Shown one piece after another: positions 1 through 11,593 of a stretch of DNA of 64,000 nt; positions within the stretch are counted from its first letter, which is position 1; every line of letters begins with the position of its first letter. A model generated the notes under the pieces. That model saw only the letters and a list, made by a program, of their open reading frames with translations. It searched no databases and was not told where the DNA came from. The DNA lies in NCBI RefSeq assembly GCF_900106995.1, contig NZ_FNOK01000048.1, positions 1-64,000 of the forward strand, written 5' to 3'. The translations under genes were made by a program, and so were the position numbers. Source of the DNA: Saccharopolyspora shandongensis (GTDB lineage Bacteria; Actinomycetota; Actinomycetes; Mycobacteriales; Pseudonocardiaceae).

Positions 1-3000
1 CGCCCCGAGCGATCGCAGCTCGTCGCGGAGCTGTGCCGCGCCCGGTGCGGCTGGACCTTGGCGGCTGGCCAGGAGGAGGTGTGCGGGGTGTTGTGCGGCG
101 AGGTGGCGGGCGAGAACGGTGCCGAGTGAGCCGGTGCCGCCGGTGATGAGGATGGTGCCGTGTGGATCGGGCGTGGTCGGGATGGTGAGTGCGAGTTTGC
201 CGGTGTGGCGGGCGTTGCTGAGGTGGCGGAAGGCTTCCGGGGCCTGGCGGATGTCCCAGGCGGTCACCGGCAACGGGGTCAGGTCGCCGCTGGCGAACAG
301 CGTGGTTAGGTCGCCGAGCATGGCCTGGAGGTGTGTCGGGTCGGCCTCGGTGAGGTCGAAGGCGTGGTAGCGCAGTCCGGGGTGTTCGGCGGGGTCGCGG
401 GGGTCGGTCTTGCCGAGTTCGATGAAGTGCCCGCCGGGTGTGAGGAGGTCGAGCGAGGCGTCGAGGAGGTCTCCGGTGAGCGAGTTCAGGACGACGTCGA
501 CCGGCGGGAACTGCGTGGCGAAGTCCGGGGTTCGGGACGAGGCGATGTGGTCGTCGGGGATTCCGAGTTCTCGCAGGGTTTCCCATTTGCTGGGGTGGGC
601 GGTGGCGTAGATGTCGGCGCCGTAGTGCTGGAGCAGCTGGATGGCGGCCATGCCGACACCGCCGGCGGCGGCGTGCACGAGCACGCGCTGCCCGGGTTGG
701 ACCTGCGCGAGGTGGTGGAGTGCGTGGTAGGCGGTCAGGAAAACCGCGGGTGTGGCGGCGGCCTGGGCGAACGTCCAGTCCTCCGGTAGGAGGGCGAGCA
801 GCCGGTGGTCGGTGATCGCGAGCGGGCCCATCGCGCCGGGCAGCATGCCCGCCACCCGATCGCCGACCGACAGGCGATCGACATCGGAAGCGGCCTCGGT
901 CACGACACCGGCGACCTCGATGCCCAGCGGCGGCGTGCCGGGGTACATGCCGAGGGTGTTGAGGACGTCGCGGAAGTTCAGCCCCACGGCCCGCACCGCG
1001 ACCCGGACCTGACCGGCCGAAAGCGGTCCTTCGGCCGCCTCGAACGCCGCGAGGTGGAGGTTGTCGATGCTGCCGCGCTCGGTCACGTCCAGCCGCCACG
1101 CACGCCCCTCGGGCGGGGCGAGGACCTCCTGGCTGCGCGTCAGACGTGGCACGAGCAGCGCATCGCCGCGCACCGCGATCTGCGGTTCACCCTGGCGCAG
1201 GGCCACGCCGACGGCTTGCCGCAGCCCGACGGGATCGGTGTGGGCGTCGGCATCGACGAGCAGGATGCGGTCGGGGTGCTCGTTCTGCGCCACCCGCAGC
1301 AGGCCCCACAGCGGGCCGGTGACCAGGTCCGGGACCTCTCCCGGCTGCACCGCCACCGCGCCCCGCGTCACCAGCGCCAGACGCGTCTCCGCCCCGTCCG
1401 GCAACCAGCTCTGCACCTGATCCAGCGCTTCCCGGGCGACCCGCGCAACGCACGCCGGGACGTCCTCCGACGGATCGATCGCGCGGAAGTCGGCCAGCAC
1501 CACATCGGGGCGCGGATCACCGCTCTCGGCAGGCAGGTCCGCGGTCAGCTGCGTCCACTTCAGCCGGAGCAGCTCGGCGTCCCGGCCGCCGGCGGTCGCG
1601 GCCGGTCGCAGCGTCAGGGCCTCGACCTCGGCCACCGGATTGCCGGTCTCGTCCGCGGCGGCGATGCGGATCGTGCCGGAACCGACCGGCCGGATGCCGA
1701 CCCGGAGACGTTGCGCGCCCCGCTGGTGCAGCCGGATTCCGTTCCAGGAGAAGGGAAGGAGCGCGTCTTGGGAATCGCCGAGCCTCGGCAGCAGGGCCGC
1801 CTGGACCGCCGGATCGAGCAGTGCGGGGTGGATCGCCCAGCCGCCTGCACCGGCTACTTCTGGCAAGGCGACCTCGGCGTACAGGTCGTCGCCGTCCTCC
1901 CACAGGGCTTGGAGCCCTTGGAACGCGGGCCCGTAGTCGAGGCCTCGGTCGCTGAAGACGTCATACGCATCGGCCAGATCCACCGGCGTGGCGTGCTCCG
2001 GCGGTGCGGTGGCCGGAAAGTCGCCCCGAGGCTGTTGCACGTCGATGCGCAAGACGCCCGCGGCGTGTTGGACCCACTCCTGGGCTTCCTCGCGCGAGTG
2101 GATGGTGACTTCGCGATTCCCGGACTCGCTCTCCGGCGCGATCGTCAGGCGCAGCGCGAGGTGCCCGTGGGCGGGCAGCACGAGCGGTGTGTGGAGGGTG
2201 AGTTCTTCGACGGCGCAGTCGAGTTGCGCGGCCGCGTGCAACGTCATGTCGAGGAGCGCGGTGCCCGGGAGCAGCACGGTGTCCTGGACGACGTGGTCGG
2301 CCAGCCACGGCCGCGTTTCGAGCGAGATCCGCCCGGTGAAGACCGTCTCGCCGGTCTGCGGCATGTCGACCCGCGCGGCGAGCAGCGGGTGCCCGGTGCT
2401 CGCCAGCCCCAGCGTCTCGGGGCGTCCGGCCGACCGCTCCGCGTTCAGCCAGTACCGCTGGTGCTGGAAGGCGTAGGTGGGGAGGTCGATGGTCCGGCTC
2501 GGCGGGAGGAGCGCGGGCCAGCGGACCGGGAGGCCCGTGGTGTGGGCACCGGCGAGGGCGGTGACGTAGGCCGTCGTGTCGTCGGTACCGGCGCGCAAGG
2601 TGGGATGGCCGGGCGTGTCGTGCGTGGTGCGCGCGAGGGTGGTGAGGGTCGCGTCGGGGCCCAGCTCCAGATGATGCGTGACGCTGTGGTGCTCGTGGAG
2701 CCAGGCGAGGGCGGGCGCGAAGCGGACCGGTCGACGCACCTGGCTGGCCCAGTAGGCCGGCGTGGTGAGCTCGTCGGTGATGGTCCCGGTGACGGTGGAG
2801 ATGATCGGGATCTTCGGCGGGTGGAAGGTCAGCTCGCGGGCGATGCGTTCGAGCTCGTCGAGCAGCGGCTCGCAGTGCGGCGAGTGGAAAGCGCGGCTGG
2901 TGTGCAGGTCCCGGACGGTGCGGCCCTGCCCGCGCCAGTGTTCGCGGATGGCGTGGACGGCGTCGGGATCACCGGAGACGACGGTCGACTGCGGGGCGTT

Positions 3001-6000
3001 GACCGCGGCGATCGAGACGCCGCTGCGCGGATCGTGGAGCTGGGGGTGCGCGTCGAGGAGTTCCTGCTCGCCTGCCTGGATCCCGGCCATGACCCCGTGC
3101 GCGGGGAGGGCCTGCATCAACCGGGCCCGCCCGGCGAGCAGCGCGGCGGCGTCGGGCAGGGACAACACCCCGGCCAGATGCGCGGCGGTGAGCTCGCCGA
3201 CGGAATGGCCAATGAGGTGGTCCGGCACGATGCCGTGGTGTTCGAGCAACCGGAACAACGCGACCTGCAGTGCGAACAGCGCAGGCTGAGCGACCAGCGT
3301 TCGTTCCACCTCGGCGTCGTCGCCGTGGAACACGATGTCGGTGAGCGGTCGGTCCAGCCCCAGCAGCGGGTCCAGGTGCGCGCACGCTTCGTCCCAGGCC
3401 CGGGCGAACACCGGGAACGCCTCGTGCAGCCCACGGCCCATGCCGGGTCGCTGGCTGCCCTGACCGGACAGCAGCATGGCGACGCTCGGCTGGTCTGCGG
3501 CGATGCCGCGCACGACACCCGCGTCCTCGGAACCGGCGAGGGATGCCAATCCCGCCAGCAGTTCCCGGCGGTCGGTGCCGACGATCGCAGTCCGGTGCGC
3601 GAAGGCGGTGCGGGTGGTGGCCAGCGACCGGGCGATCTCGGCAGGCGTCCAGTCGTCCCGGTCGCCGAGGTGGGAGAGCAAGCGTTCTGCCTGCGATGCA
3701 AGGGCTTCCGGCGTTCTCGCGGAGATCACCCACGGCACGACGCCGGAATCCGCGGTCGCGGTCGCGGACTCGATGGCCGGCGGCTGTTCGAGGACGAGGT
3801 GTGCGTTGGTGCCGGAGATGCCGAAGGACGAGACGGCGGCGCGACGCGGCCGCTCGCCCTTCGGCCACGGCCGGGGTTGATCGAGCAGTGCGAGGGCGCC
3901 GCTGCTCCAGTCGGCGTGGGGAGACGGTTCGCCGGCGTGCAGCGTGGCGGGCAGCTCTTCGTGGTGGAGCGCCTGCACCATCTTGATGACGCCGGCGACA
4001 CCGGCAGCCGCTTGGGTGTGGCCGATGTTGGACTTCAGCGATCCCAGCCACGCCGGCCGCTCGGGACTGTGGTGCTTGCCGTAGGTGGCGAGCAGGGCTT
4101 GCGCTTCGATCGGATCGCCCAACGCCGTACCCGTGCCGTGGGCTTCCACTGCGTCGACATCGGCGGGGGTGAGTCCGGCGTTGGCGAGCGCCTGCAGGAT
4201 CACCCGCTCCTGGGCAACCCCGCTCGGCGCGGTCAGGCCGTTGCTGGCGCCGTCCTGGTTGATCGCGCTGCCGCGGATCACCGCCAAAACCCGGCGGCCG
4301 TTGCGCACGGCCTCCGACAGCCGCTCCAGCACCACCACCCCGACGCCCTCGGCCCAGCTGGTTCCGTCGGCGTCGGCCGAGAACGCCTTGCAGCGCCCGT
4401 CTTTCGCCAGCCCGCGCTGGCGGCTGAACTCGATGAACATGCCGGGCGTGGCCATCACGGTCACCCCGCCGGCCAACGCCAGGCCTGACTCGCCCGACCG
4501 CAGCGACTCGCATGCCAGGTGCATCGCCACCAACGACGACGAGCACGCGGTGTCCACGGTGAACGCCGGTCCGTGCAAGCCCAGGGAGTAGGCGATCCGC
4601 CCGGACAGGATGCTCGGCGTGGTGCCGGTCAGCGCATGTCCCTCGCCGCACTGGTCCAGGCGAGGCCCGTATTCCTGCGCGGTCGCGCCGACGAACGTCC
4701 CGGTGCAGGTGCCGCGCAGCGCCGCCGGATCGATTCCGGCGCGCTCCAGCGCTTCCCACGACGTTTCCAGCAGCAGCCGCTGCTGGGGGTCCATCGCCAG
4801 CGCTTCCCGCGGGCTGATGCCGAAGAAGGCGGGATCGAAGGACGCCGCGTCGTGCAGGAATCCGCCCTGCCGGGCATAGGACTTGCCGGGCGCGTCCGGA
4901 TCCGGGTCGAAGAGCGCGTCCAGGTCCCAGCCGCGATCGGTGGGGAACCCGGAGATCGCGTCCGCGCCGGAGGCGACGAGCCGCCACAGGTCCTCCGGCG
5001 ACCGCGCGCCGCCGGGCAGGCGGCACGCCATGCCGACGATCGCGATCGGCTCATCGCCGGCCGACGGTTTGAGCCCGGTGGGAGCCCCGCCGCCGGCCAG
5101 CTCCGCGCGCAGGTGATCGGCCAGTTCGGCTGGTGTCGGGTAGCTGTAGAGCGCTGCGGTCGTCAGCCGGAGCCCGGTGGCGGCGCAGAGGCGGTCGCGC
5201 AGCTCCACCGTGCCGAGCGAGTCGAAGCCGAGCTCGCGGAGCGTGCGTCGCGGTTCGACGTCCTCGGGCGAGGAATGCCCCAGGATGGCGGCGGCCTGGG
5301 AACGCACGAGCTCCAGCGGGTCCTGCTCGGTCTTGGCCGCTGGCTCCGCGACCGGCTCGTCGTCGGTCGTCTCCTCGTCCAGCCAGTACCGCTTCCGCTG
5401 GAAGGCGTAGGTCGGCAGGTCGATCCGGCGGCCCGCGGGCAGCAGAGCCGTCCAGTCGACGGGGACGCCGGTCGCGTGCGCGCGGGCGAGGCAGGTCAGC
5501 ACGCTCTCGGGTTCCGGCAGATCCGGGTGCAGCGCCGGGATGGCCGGGATGTCGCCGTGCACCTCGCGCGCGAGCGTCGTGAGGGTCGTACCCGGGCCGA
5601 GTTCCAGGTGGTGGGTCGCCTCGTGGTCGCGGTGGAGCCGGGCCAGCGCCGGGTGGAACCGGACGGGATCGCGCAGCTGGCGCACCCAGTAGCCCGGCGT
5701 CGTGATCGCATCGCTGCGATCGCCGGTCAGGGTGGAGACGATCGGGATGCCCGGCCGGTGGTAGGTGAGCCGCGCCGCGGTCGACTCGAACTCGTCGAGG
5801 ATGGCGTCGCAGTGCGGCGAATGGAAGGCACGGCTGGTGCGCAGCCGCCGGACGTGGCGGCCCGCCCGGCGCCAATGCCGCAGGATCGCATCCACCGGCT
5901 CGGGATCGCCGGAGATCACCGTGCTGTCCGGCGCGTTGAGCGCCGCGATGGCCACGCCGCTCGCCGGGTCGGCGAGTTCGGGGTGCGACCGGGTGAGTTC

Positions 6001-8019
6001 GGCTTCGGTCGCGTGCACGGCGGCCATGACGCCGGAGGCCGGCAGCGACTGCATGAGGCGCGCGCGGGCGGCGAGCAGCGTCGCCGCGTCGGGCAAGGTG
6101 AGGATGCCGGAGACGTGCGCCGCGCTCAGCTCGCCCACCGAGTGGCCGATGAGGAAGTCGGCGCCGATGCCGTGCCCCTCGAACAGCCGGAACAGCGCGA
6201 CCTGGAGCGCGAACAGGGCGGGCTGCGCGACGAGAGTCTCGTTCAGGGCGTCCTGGCTGCCGGTGAAGACGATCTCGGTGAGCGGGCGGTCCAGCCCGAG
6301 CAGCGGATCGAGGTGCTCGCACACCTCGTCCCAAGCCTCGGCGAACTCGGGAAAGGCGCGGTGGAGTTCGCGTCCCATCCCGGCCCGCTGGCTGCCCTGG
6401 CCGGAGAACAGCATCGCGACGCCGCTGCCGCCCGTCGCCACGCCGCGCACGAGCCCCGAACCCTCGCCGCCCTGTGCCAGTTCTTCCAGCCTGGCAAGGA
6501 GTTCCTCCTCGTCGCGGCCGAGGATCGCGGCACGGTGCGCGTGCTGGCTCCGCGTCGTCGCCAGCGACCACGCCACGTCGGACGGCGACCACTCCCGGTG
6601 CTCCCGGAGGTGGGCGTGCAGCCGGGCCGCCTGCGCGCACAGCGCTTCCTGGGTCTTCGCCGAAACCAGCCACGGCACGGTGCCCGCGATGTCGCCGGGC
6701 ACATCGGTCTCCGCGGCGGGCGGCTCCGTCACGACGAGGTGGCAGTTCGTGCCGCCCATGCCGAAGGAACTCGCGCCCGCCGTCAGCGGCCGGTCCGGCC
6801 GCGGCCACGGCCCGAGCTCCCGCTGGACCGCCAGGTTCAGGGAATCCAGCGGAATGGCGGGATTCGGCGTCTCGAAGTTGAGGCTCGGCGGCAGCCTGCG
6901 GTGCCGGATGGCCAGCGCCACCTTGAGCAGGCCGACGATGCCCGCCGCGCCCTCCAGGTGCCCGACGTTCGTCTTGGCGGAGCCGACCGGCAGGGGAGAG
7001 CCGGGCGGCCGGGCGGCGCCCAGCGCCGCACCGAGCGCCGAGGCCTCCACCGGATCGCCCACCTTCGTGCCCGTGCCGTGCAGCTCGACGTACTGCACCT
7101 CCGCCGGATCCACACCGGACGCCGCGTACGCCGCGCGGATGACTTCCCGCTGTGCCAACGAATCGGGCACCGTCAGGCCGTCGCCCGCGCCGTCGTTGTT
7201 GACCGCGCCACCGCGGATCACGCAGTAGATCGGGTCGCCGTCGGCCACCGCCCGCGATAGCGGCTTGAGGACGACCACGCCGCCGCCTTCGCCGCGCACG
7301 TATCCGTTGGCTCGGGCGTCGAAGGTGTAGCAGCGGCCGTCGGGTGACAGGCTGCCGAATTCCTCCACGCACACCGAGCTCTCCGGCGCGAGGATGAGGT
7401 TCACGCCGCCCGCCAGCGCGAGGTCGGCCTCCCCGGACCGCAGGTTCTCGCAGGCGAGGTGCACGGCCACCAGCGACGACGACTGCGCGCTGTCGACGAC
7501 CATGCTCGGGCCGCGCAGCCCCAGGGCGTACGACACGCGATTCGCGATGATCCCGCGCTGCAGGCCGGTCGAGGTGTGCCTGCCGATCGCCCGCGGTGCG
7601 CGGCGGTGCAGCAGGGTCGCGTAGTCGTCGGCCGCGCATCCGAGGAACACGCCGGTCCGGCTGCCCCGGACCCGGTCCGCGATGATCCCGGCGTCTTCGA
7701 GCGCATCCCAGGCCAGTTCCAGGACCAGCCGCTGCTGGGGATCCATCGCGCGGGCCTCGCGGGGCGAGACGCCGAAGAAGTCGGCGTCGAAGCCGTCGAC
7801 GCGATCGAGGAATCCGCCCCGGCGGGTGGCCCCGGACGCATCGGGGCCGCAGCGGTCGGCGGGGGCGTCGGCGATCGCGCTGCCGCCGTCCCGCAGCAGC
7901 CGCCACAACGCGCGCATGTCCGCTGCTTTCGGGAGCCGACATGCGGCGCCGATGACGGCGATCCCGTCATCGGCGGCCGAACGATCTCCTATTCCTGCGC
8001 GGTCAGATCCGGTTGCCAA
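1..8019 (-). CDS. Type I modular polyketide synthase, loading module plus first extension module (C-terminus beyond left edge)
   Basis: The gene starts at TTG 8019 with AGGGAG just upstream, and the frame stays open to base 1 (about 2,673 residues). Domains in order: KSQ (about 16-440), AT (530-840), ACP (900-980), KS (990-1420), AT (1515-1820), DH (1880-2170), ER (2300-2610), then the beginning of a KR with a GGTGSLG Rossmann motif near bases 125-160. The first KS has VDSAQSSS, with Gln179 in place of the active Cys, so it should decarboxylate the bound extender to make the starter. The second KS has a normal DTACSSS (Cys1159). Both ATs carry GHSVGE (Ser627, Ser1606) and RAFH, the malonyl-type pattern. 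The ACP serine is Ser934 in GFDSLG. DH has His1909 and Asp2069, but the usual Gly of HxxxGxxxxP is Asp. ER has AAAGGVG. Predicted start of synthesis: acetyl starter, then one fully reduced malonyl extension. The product is unknown. Confidence 0.96.
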   Translation of the reverse strand, partial: MATGSDRAGIGDRSAADDGIAVIGAACRLPKAADMRALWRLLRDGGSAIADAPADRCGPDASGATRRGGFLDRVDGFDADFFGVSPREARAMDPQQRLVLELAWDALEDAGIIADRVRGSRTGVFLGCAADDYATLLHRRAPRAIGRHTSTGLQRGIIANRVSYALGLRGPSMVVDSAQSSSLVAVHLACENLRSGEADLALAGGVNLILAPESSVCVEEFGSLSPDGRCYTFDARANGYVRGEGGGVVVLKPLSRAVADGDPIYCVIRGGAVNNDGAGDGLTVPDSLAQREVIRAAYAASGVDPAEVQYVELHGTGTKVGDPVEASALGAALGAARPPGSPLPVGSAKTNVGHLEGAAGIVGLLKVALAIRHRRLPPSLNFETPNPAIPLDSLNLAVQRELGPWPRPDRPLTAGASSFGMGGTNCHLVVTEPPAAETDVPGDIAGTVPWLVSAKTQEALCAQAARLHAHLREHREWSPSDVAWSLATTRSQHAHRAAILGRDEEELLARLEELAQGGEGSGLVRGVATGGSGVAMLFSGQGSQRAGMGRELHRAFPEFAEAWDEVCEHLDPLLGLDRPLTEIVFTGSQDALNETLVAQPALFALQVALFRLFEGHGIGADFLIGHSVGELSAAHVSGILTLPDAATLLAARARLMQSLPASGVMAAVHATEAELTRSHPELADPASGVAIAALNAPDSTVISGDPEPVDAILRHWRRAGRHVRRLRTSRAFHSPHCDAILDEFESTAARLTYHRPGIPIVSTLTGDRSDAITTPGYWVRQLRDPVRFHPALARLHRDHEATHHLELGPGTTLTTLAREVHGDIPAIPALHPDLPEPESVLTCLARAHATGVPVDWTALLPAGRRIDLPTYAFQRKRYWLDEETTDDEPVAEPAAKTEQDPLELVRSQAAAILGHSSPEDVEPRRTLRELGFDSLGTVELRDRLCAATGLRLTTAALYSYPTPAELADHLRAELAGGGAPTGLKPSAGDEPIAIVGMACRLPGGARSPEDLWRLVASGADAISGFPTDRGWDLDALFDPDPDAPGKSYARQGGFLHDAASFDPAFFGISPREALAMDPQQRLLLETSWEALERAGIDPAALRGTCTGTFVGATAQEYGPRLDQCGEGHALTGTTPSILSGRIAYSLGLHGPAFTVDTACSSSLVAMHLACESLRSGESGLALAGGVTVMATPGMFIEFSRQRGLAKDGRCKAFSADADGTSWAEGVGVVVLERLSEAVRNGRRVLAVIRGSAINQDGASNGLTAPSGVAQERVILQALANAGLTPADVDAVEAHGTGTALGDPIEAQALLATYGKHHSPERPAWLGSLKSNIGHTQAAAGVAGVIKMVQALHHEELPATLHAGEPSPHADWSSGALALLDQPRPWPKGERPRRAAVSSFGISGTNAHLVLEQPPAIESATATADSGVVPWVISARTPEALASQAERLLSHLGDRDDWTPAEIARSLATTRTAFAHRTAIVGTDRRELLAGLASLAGSEDAGVVRGIAADQPSVAMLLSGQGSQRPGMGRGLHEAFPVFARAWDEACAHLDPLLGLDRPLTDIVFHGDDAEVERTLVAQPALFALQVALFRLLEHHGIVPDHLIGHSVGELTAAHLAGVLSLPDAAALLAGRARLMQALPAHGVMAGIQAGEQELLDAHPQLHDPRSGVSIAAVNAPQSTVVSGDPDAVHAIREHWRGQGRTVRDLHTSRAFHSPHCEPLLDELERIARELTFHPPKIPIISTVTGTITDELTTPAYWASQVRRPVRFAPALAWLHEHHSVTHHLELGPDATLTTLARTTHDTPGHPTLRAGTDDTTAYVTALAGAHTTGLPVRWPALLPPSRTIDLPTYAFQHQRYWLNAERSAGRPETLGLASTGHPLLAARVDMPQTGETVFTGRISLETRPWLADHVVQDTVLLPGTALLDMTLHAAAQLDCAVEELTLHTPLVLPAHGHLALRLTIAPESESGNREVTIHSREEAQEWVQHAAGVLRIDVQQPRGDFPATAPPEHATPVDLADAYDVFSDRGLDYGPAFQGLQALWEDGDDLYAEVALPEVAGAGGWAIHPALLDPAVQAALLPRLGDSQDALLPFSWNGIRLHQRGAQRLRVGIRPVGSGTIRIAAADETGNPVAEVEALTLRPAATAGGRDAELLRLKWTQLTADLPAESGDPRPDVVLADFRAIDPSEDVPACVARVAREALDQVQSWLPDGAETRLALVTRGAVAVQPGEVPDLVTGPLWGLLRVAQNEHPDRILLVDADAHTDPVGLRQAVGVALRQGEPQIAVRGDALLVPRLTRSQEVLAPPEGRAWRLDVTERGSIDNLHLAAFEAAEGPLSAGQVRVAVRAVGLNFRDVLNTLGMYPGTPPLGIEVAGVVTEAASDVDRLSVGDRVAGMLPGAMGPLAITDHRLLALLPEDWTFAQAAATPAVFLTAYHALHHLAQVQPGQRVLVHAAAGGVGMAAIQLLQHYGADIYATAHPSKWETLRELGIPDDHIASSRTPDFATQFPPVDVVLNSLTGDLLDASLDLLTPGGHFIELGKTDPRDPAEHPGLRYHAFDLTEADPTHLQAMLGDLTTLFASGDLTPLPVTAWDIRQAPEAFRHLSNARHTGKLALTIPTTPDPHGTILITGGTGSLGTVLARHLAAQHPAHLLLASRQGPAAPGAAQLRDELRSLGA

Positions 8020-8075
8020 GTGAACTCCCTGTCGGCTCGTTCAACACGCGGTTTCCGGGGGCCGGGCGCAGGTGC

Positions 8076-8699
8076 TCAGCCGAGGCTGGTGTTGTACAGG
8101 CCCGTCAGGGTGATCTCGGTGAGGCCTTCCGGGGAGTCGCACTTCGCCGGGTCGATCCGGCCGATGGTGTTGTTCTCGATGATGTGGCCCTTGAGCTCGC
8201 CTTCGGTGACCCGGCCGACCGACCGCTCGATGATGACGTCCCCGGCGATCTGGAAGGTGCTCACGAACTCCATCAGGCTGGTGCGCTCGGACTGGTCATC
8301 GGTGGTCCAGCGCACGCGGTCCTTGACCCACACGATCGCGGACTCGCAGTCGCCCTTGCCCTTGACCTCGACCTCGTGGGCCTTCGTGCCGGTGATCGGC
8401 AGGGTGGAGACGCACCGCCCGCTGTGCCCGCCCTCGACGTAGCTGAAGGTGATCTCCTGCTCGGTCCGCTTGAGGCCCGGCGTGATCTTCAGCGTCGCGG
8501 TTCCGCTGCACGATTCGCCGTGCACGGCTTCGTCGACGTTCGCTGCGGACAGCGCGGCCGGCCCGCTCGAGACCACCACCGTTCCGGCGGCCAGCAGGAC
8601 GGCGGAGAGGCCCGCCAACACCCACTTGCCCCGGCGGCCGATCAGCGGCGCGGCCTTCTCGGCCGGCCGGGGCGCGTTGTGGGGGGTCTGGGCCTTCAT
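8076..8699 (-). CDS. Hypothetical secreted or membrane-anchored protein
   Basis: I do not recognise a family. The 207-residue protein starts at ATG 8699 with AAGGAG upstream; an open frame extends further but lacks a better start. Residues 1-20 are polar and basic, followed by an alanine-, leucine- and valine-rich segment (about residues 23-43, WVLAGLSAVLLAAGTVVV), which fits a signal peptide or anchor. The rest looks like a small extracytoplasmic beta-rich domain containing three cysteines. It is the first gene upstream of the PKS on the same strand, separated from it by 56 bases, so it may share the PKS transcript. It could also be an ordinary exported protein unrelated to the polyketide. 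Confidence 0.75.
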   Translation of the reverse strand: MKAQTPHNAPRPAEKAAPLIGRRGKWVLAGLSAVLLAAGTVVVSSGPAALSAANVDEAVHGESCSGTATLKITPGLKRTEQEITFSYVEGGHSGRCVSTLPITGTKAHEVEVKGKGDCESAIVWVKDRVRWTTDDQSERTSLMEFVSTFQIAGDVIIERSVGRVTEGELKGHIIENNTIGRIDPAKCDSPEGLTEITLTGLYNTSLG

Positions 8700-8759
8700 G
8701 GGAGGGCTCCTTCCGGGGTGAATGCGGGAGATCCGCCCCATTTCTAAGCCACCCGAGGC

Positions 8760-8793
8760 GCTTTCTCGACCGATCATGCCCGATCGAGAAAGC
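8760..8793. promoter_or_regulatory. 10-bp inverted repeat in the divergent promoter region
   Basis: GCTTTCTCGA (8760-8769) and TCGAGAAAGC (8784-8793) form perfect arms around a 14-base spacer. The element lies between the secreted-protein/PKS side (starting at 8699) and the plus-strand oxidoreductase (8989), next to an AT-richer stretch at about 8845-8895. It may be an operator or an RNA hairpin; the regulator is unknown. Confidence 0.4.
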
Positions 8794-8988
8794 AGCTCAC
8801 TCGTCTTCGTTGTCCTGCCCGGAAGGGCGACTACGGTTCGCAGTGATGATGCCGAGATCGCTTCATATATTGTTGCGGCGCAATAGCTTTCAACCTTTCG
8901 ATGGGGTGATCCTTTCTGGTGCGCCCAGCGGAGGGCCGTGTGGTAGTCCTGGGTGGTCCGTGATCGCTGCACAGCGCTTGGAGATGCG

Positions 8989-9936
8989 GTGCGCGCCATC
9001 CAGATTTCCCGGTACGGCGGGCCGGAAGTGCTCGTCCACGAAGAGGTGCCGGATCCGGCATCCAACAACGGTGAGGTGGCCATCCGGGTCAGCGCCGCCG
9101 GTGTCAACTACATGGACACCATGTGCACGTCGAATTCCTACCTCAAGCCGGTCGAGCTGCCCTACGTCCCGGGCGGCGAGGTGGTCGGCCGCACCGCCGA
9201 CGGGCGGCGCGTCCTCGCCATGATGGACGGCGGCGGGTACGCCGAGCTGGTCGTCACGTCCTCCCCGTTCGTCGCCGAGGTCCCGGACGGCGTCGACGAC
9301 CACCAGGCCGTCGCGCTCGGCGTCCAGGGCCTGTCGGCCTGGCACCTGCTGCGTACCTGCGCGCGAATCGTCCCCGGCGAGTCGGTGGTGGTGAACGCGG
9401 CCGCGGGCGGGGTGGGATCGCTGCTGGTCCAGCTGGCGAAGCTGTTCGGGGCGGGCCGCGTGGTGGCCGCGGCGTCGAGCCCCGACAAGCGGGCCTTCGC
9501 GATGGCAGTCGGAGCCGACGCGGCCGTGGACGGCGCGGCGGAGGGATATCGCGACCGGGTCGTCGAGGCCAACGACGGGCGGCCGGTGGACATCGTCTTC
9601 GACGCCACCGGCGGGGCCGTCTTCGACGCGGCGCTGGACGCGCTCGCCCCGCTCGGGCGGATCGTCACCTACGGCGTGGCATCCAACGTGCTGCCCGGCC
9701 CGATCACGGCGGCGCAGGTCATCGAACGCACCGTTGCGGTCGGCGGGTTCTGGCTGCCGCAGGTGATCTCGTTGCCGGGCAGGTACCGGGAGCCGCTGGC
9801 GGAGCTGTTCGCCCTCACCGCCGCCGGCCGGCTGCGCCCGGCGATCGGCGGCGTGTACCCGCTCGGCGAGGCGCGGCGGGCGCACGAGGACATGCTCGGC
9901 CGGCGGACGCGCGGCAAGCTCGTGCTGGAACCGTGA
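8989..9936 (+). CDS. Zinc-independent quinone oxidoreductase (medium-chain dehydrogenase/reductase)
   Basis: The protein has about 315 residues and an MDR fold: a GroES-like N-terminus (QISRYGGPEVL), the Rossmann motif AAAGGVGSLLVQLAK, and a C-terminal VYPLGEARRAHEDM segment. These are typical of NADPH:quinone reductases. No structural-zinc cysteine cluster is seen. I chose GTG 8989 because GGAG lies a few bases upstream; an upstream in-frame GTG at 8953 would add 12 unrelated residues. It is transcribed away from the PKS. A tailoring role is possible, but housekeeping quinone or enone reduction is equally likely. Confidence 0.88.
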   Translation: MRAIQISRYGGPEVLVHEEVPDPASNNGEVAIRVSAAGVNYMDTMCTSNSYLKPVELPYVPGGEVVGRTADGRRVLAMMDGGGYAELVVTSSPFVAEVPDGVDDHQAVALGVQGLSAWHLLRTCARIVPGESVVVNAAAGGVGSLLVQLAKLFGAGRVVAAASSPDKRAFAMAVGADAAVDGAAEGYRDRVVEANDGRPVDIVFDATGGAVFDAALDALAPLGRIVTYGVASNVLPGPITAAQVIERTVAVGGFWLPQVISLPGRYREPLAELFALTAAGRLRPAIGGVYPLGEARRAHEDMLGRRTRGKLVLEP

Positions 9937-10295
9937 CGGCGCCGGCCACGATCGTGCGGGTGCCGACCCCGTCGGTGGTGGTGGACCGATTTCCCGGTGG
10001 CACGAACGAGTTCCGGCGCCGCGCGGTAGTCGCGGTTCAGGCGCCAGGTCAGCGGAGGCGATCTCGCGATGGGTTTTCCTGTTGCGGTGAAGAGGTTTTT
10101 GCCTTTCACCGCCGTTGCCGAGGATCGGCCCGCACTCGCGCGGCGAGGTGGTGCCTGATGCCCGAAGATGAGGCGGGCGCCGATCACCGCGCGAAGTCCG
10201 GTGCGGTCTCGATCGAAACCGCCCGTTCTGCTCGTCCCTCGCCGGAAACCCGGCGGCTGGACTGATCGGGTCAACGATTCGCCGAAGCCGGGAGG
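9937..10295. other. Non-coding gap with one hairpin
   Basis: No supported gene. GCGGTGAA (10084-10091) and TTCACCGC (10105-10112) form a stem-loop. Nothing else stands out. Confidence 0.4.
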
Positions 10296-10666
10296 TTGAA
10301 GTTGACTGCCACCGCCGCACCGCGGCTGATCGCCGAACGAGCCCCGGATCCCCGCCTGCCGGTCGCGCGGCTGCTCGACCGCGATTCCGCCACCGCGCTG
10401 CACCCGCCGGACGACTGCGGGGTCATCGCGGTGGCGGGGCGGATCGATGGCCGCCGGGTGATCGCGTACTGCACGGATGCCACCAAGATGGGCGGCGCGC
10501 TGGGTGCGGCCGGGGTGCGGCGCGTCTTGCCGGCGGAGTCGGCCGCGCGCTCGACATCGGCGTGGTGGACGAGGTGATCGACCCCGCGGACACCCGGCGC
10601 CGGGTCGCCGCCGCGCTCGCCGAGGCCGCCGCCGGCCGCGGCCACCACGGTAATATTCCGCTGTGA
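10296..10666 (+). pseudogene. Acyl-CoA carboxylase beta subunit (carboxyltransferase) with an internal deletion
   Basis: Two ends of one family are present without the middle. Residues 1 to about 75, from TTG 10296 (GGGAGG just upstream), read DDCGVIAVAGRIDGRRVIAYC and SDATKMGGALG-like sequence, as in the N-terminus of propionyl/acetyl-CoA carboxylase beta chains. From about 10545, in another frame, the sequence reads LDIGVVDEVIDPADTRRR and ends in HGNIPL and TGA 10664-10666, the classic C-terminus of the same family. Intact proteins have about 450-530 residues, so roughly 350-400 residues are missing and the frame changes at the junction. It cannot make an active enzyme. Its place beside a type II thioesterase and a PKS suggests it once supplied malonyl- or methylmalonyl-CoA to this cluster. 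Confidence 0.85.
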
Positions 10667-10680
10667 CCGGAGGGAGAACG

Positions 10681-11433
10681 GTGACCGTTCCAGCACGCGG
10701 CGGCCAGTTGTGGATCCGCCGCTTCCACCCGGCGCCCGACGCCGGCGTCCGCCTGGTAGCGCTCCCGCACGCGGGCGGCTCGGCCAGCTTCTACTTCCCG
10801 CTGTCCCGCGCGCTCGCGCCGCGCGTCGAGGTGCTGTCGGTGCAGTACCCCGGCCGTCAGGACCGGCGGGCGGAGCCGTGCATTGACGACATCGGTGAGC
10901 TCGCGGACCGGATCGCGGCAGAGCTGCGGCAGTGGGCGGATCGCCCGCTGGCGCTCTTCGGCCACAGCATGGGCGCGGCGGTGGGTTTCGAGGTGGCGCG
11001 GCGGATGGACGTCGCGCCGATCCGGCTGATCGCATCCGGCCGCCGCGCGCCGTCGACGCATCGGGACGAGCGGGTGCACCTGCGCGACGACGACGGGCTC
11101 GTCGCGGACCTGCGGAAGCTGAGCGGGACAGCTGCCGGCGTGCTCGGCGACGAGGAACTGCTGCGCATGATCCTGCCCGCGGTTCGCAGCGATTACCGAG
11201 CGGCCGAGACCTACCAGGGCGAGTCCGGGGCGAAGGTGGCCTGCCCGATCACGGTGCTGCTCGGCGACGACGACCCGAAGGTCACCCTGGCGGAAGCCGA
11301 AGCCTGGCGGGAGCACACCGACTCCGAAGTGGACGTTCGGGTCTTCGCCGGCGGGCACTTCTACCTGGTGGAGCACCAGGAAAAGGTGCTCGCGGTGCTC
11401 GACGAGCGGCTGAAGGTGCCGGATTCCGTGTGA
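10681..11433 (+). CDS. Type II thioesterase
   Basis: Alpha/beta hydrolase of about 250 residues. Ser96 lies in GHSMGA, the acid is probably in LLGDDDP, and the His is in GGHFYL near the C-terminus. LPHAGGSASFYFPL and VQYPGRQDRR are hallmarks of stand-alone editing thioesterases that remove stalled or decarboxylated acyl groups from PKS or NRPS carrier proteins. I chose GTG 10681 over GTG 10663 because GGAGGGAG sits at about 10670-10677 at proper distance. It follows the decayed carboxyltransferase by 14 bases. The nearby KSQ-type PKS is the natural client. Confidence 0.92.
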   Translation: MTVPARGGQLWIRRFHPAPDAGVRLVALPHAGGSASFYFPLSRALAPRVEVLSVQYPGRQDRRAEPCIDDIGELADRIAAELRQWADRPLALFGHSMGAAVGFEVARRMDVAPIRLIASGRRAPSTHRDERVHLRDDDGLVADLRKLSGTAAGVLGDEELLRMILPAVRSDYRAAETYQGESGAKVACPITVLLGDDDPKVTLAEAEAWREHTDSEVDVRVFAGGHFYLVEHQEKVLAVLDERLKVPDSV

Positions 11434-11593
11434 ACATCCCTGCGTGGCGGCACCGGTTCCATCGCGCCCAAAGGTGTGCAAATATCGCCCAATTGTTGGG
11501 AAACAGTGTCAGTGTCGACAGACTTTGTTTAGGGGCAACATCTTTGAGTTCGTTTTATCCGTGATCTGCTCGGTTCGGCAGGAGGAGACCGAC

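Noticed and set aside
805-4488. Plus-strand open frame of 1,227 codons
   Set aside because: It is antisense to the PKS and rich in Arg, Gly and Pro with no domain match. The minus-strand frame gives uninterrupted KS, AT, DH and ER motifs.
2969-7942. Minus-strand open frames of 685 and 963 codons inside the PKS
   Set aside because: They are out of register with the PKS frame that carries all catalytic motifs, and they encode Arg-rich low-complexity sequence.
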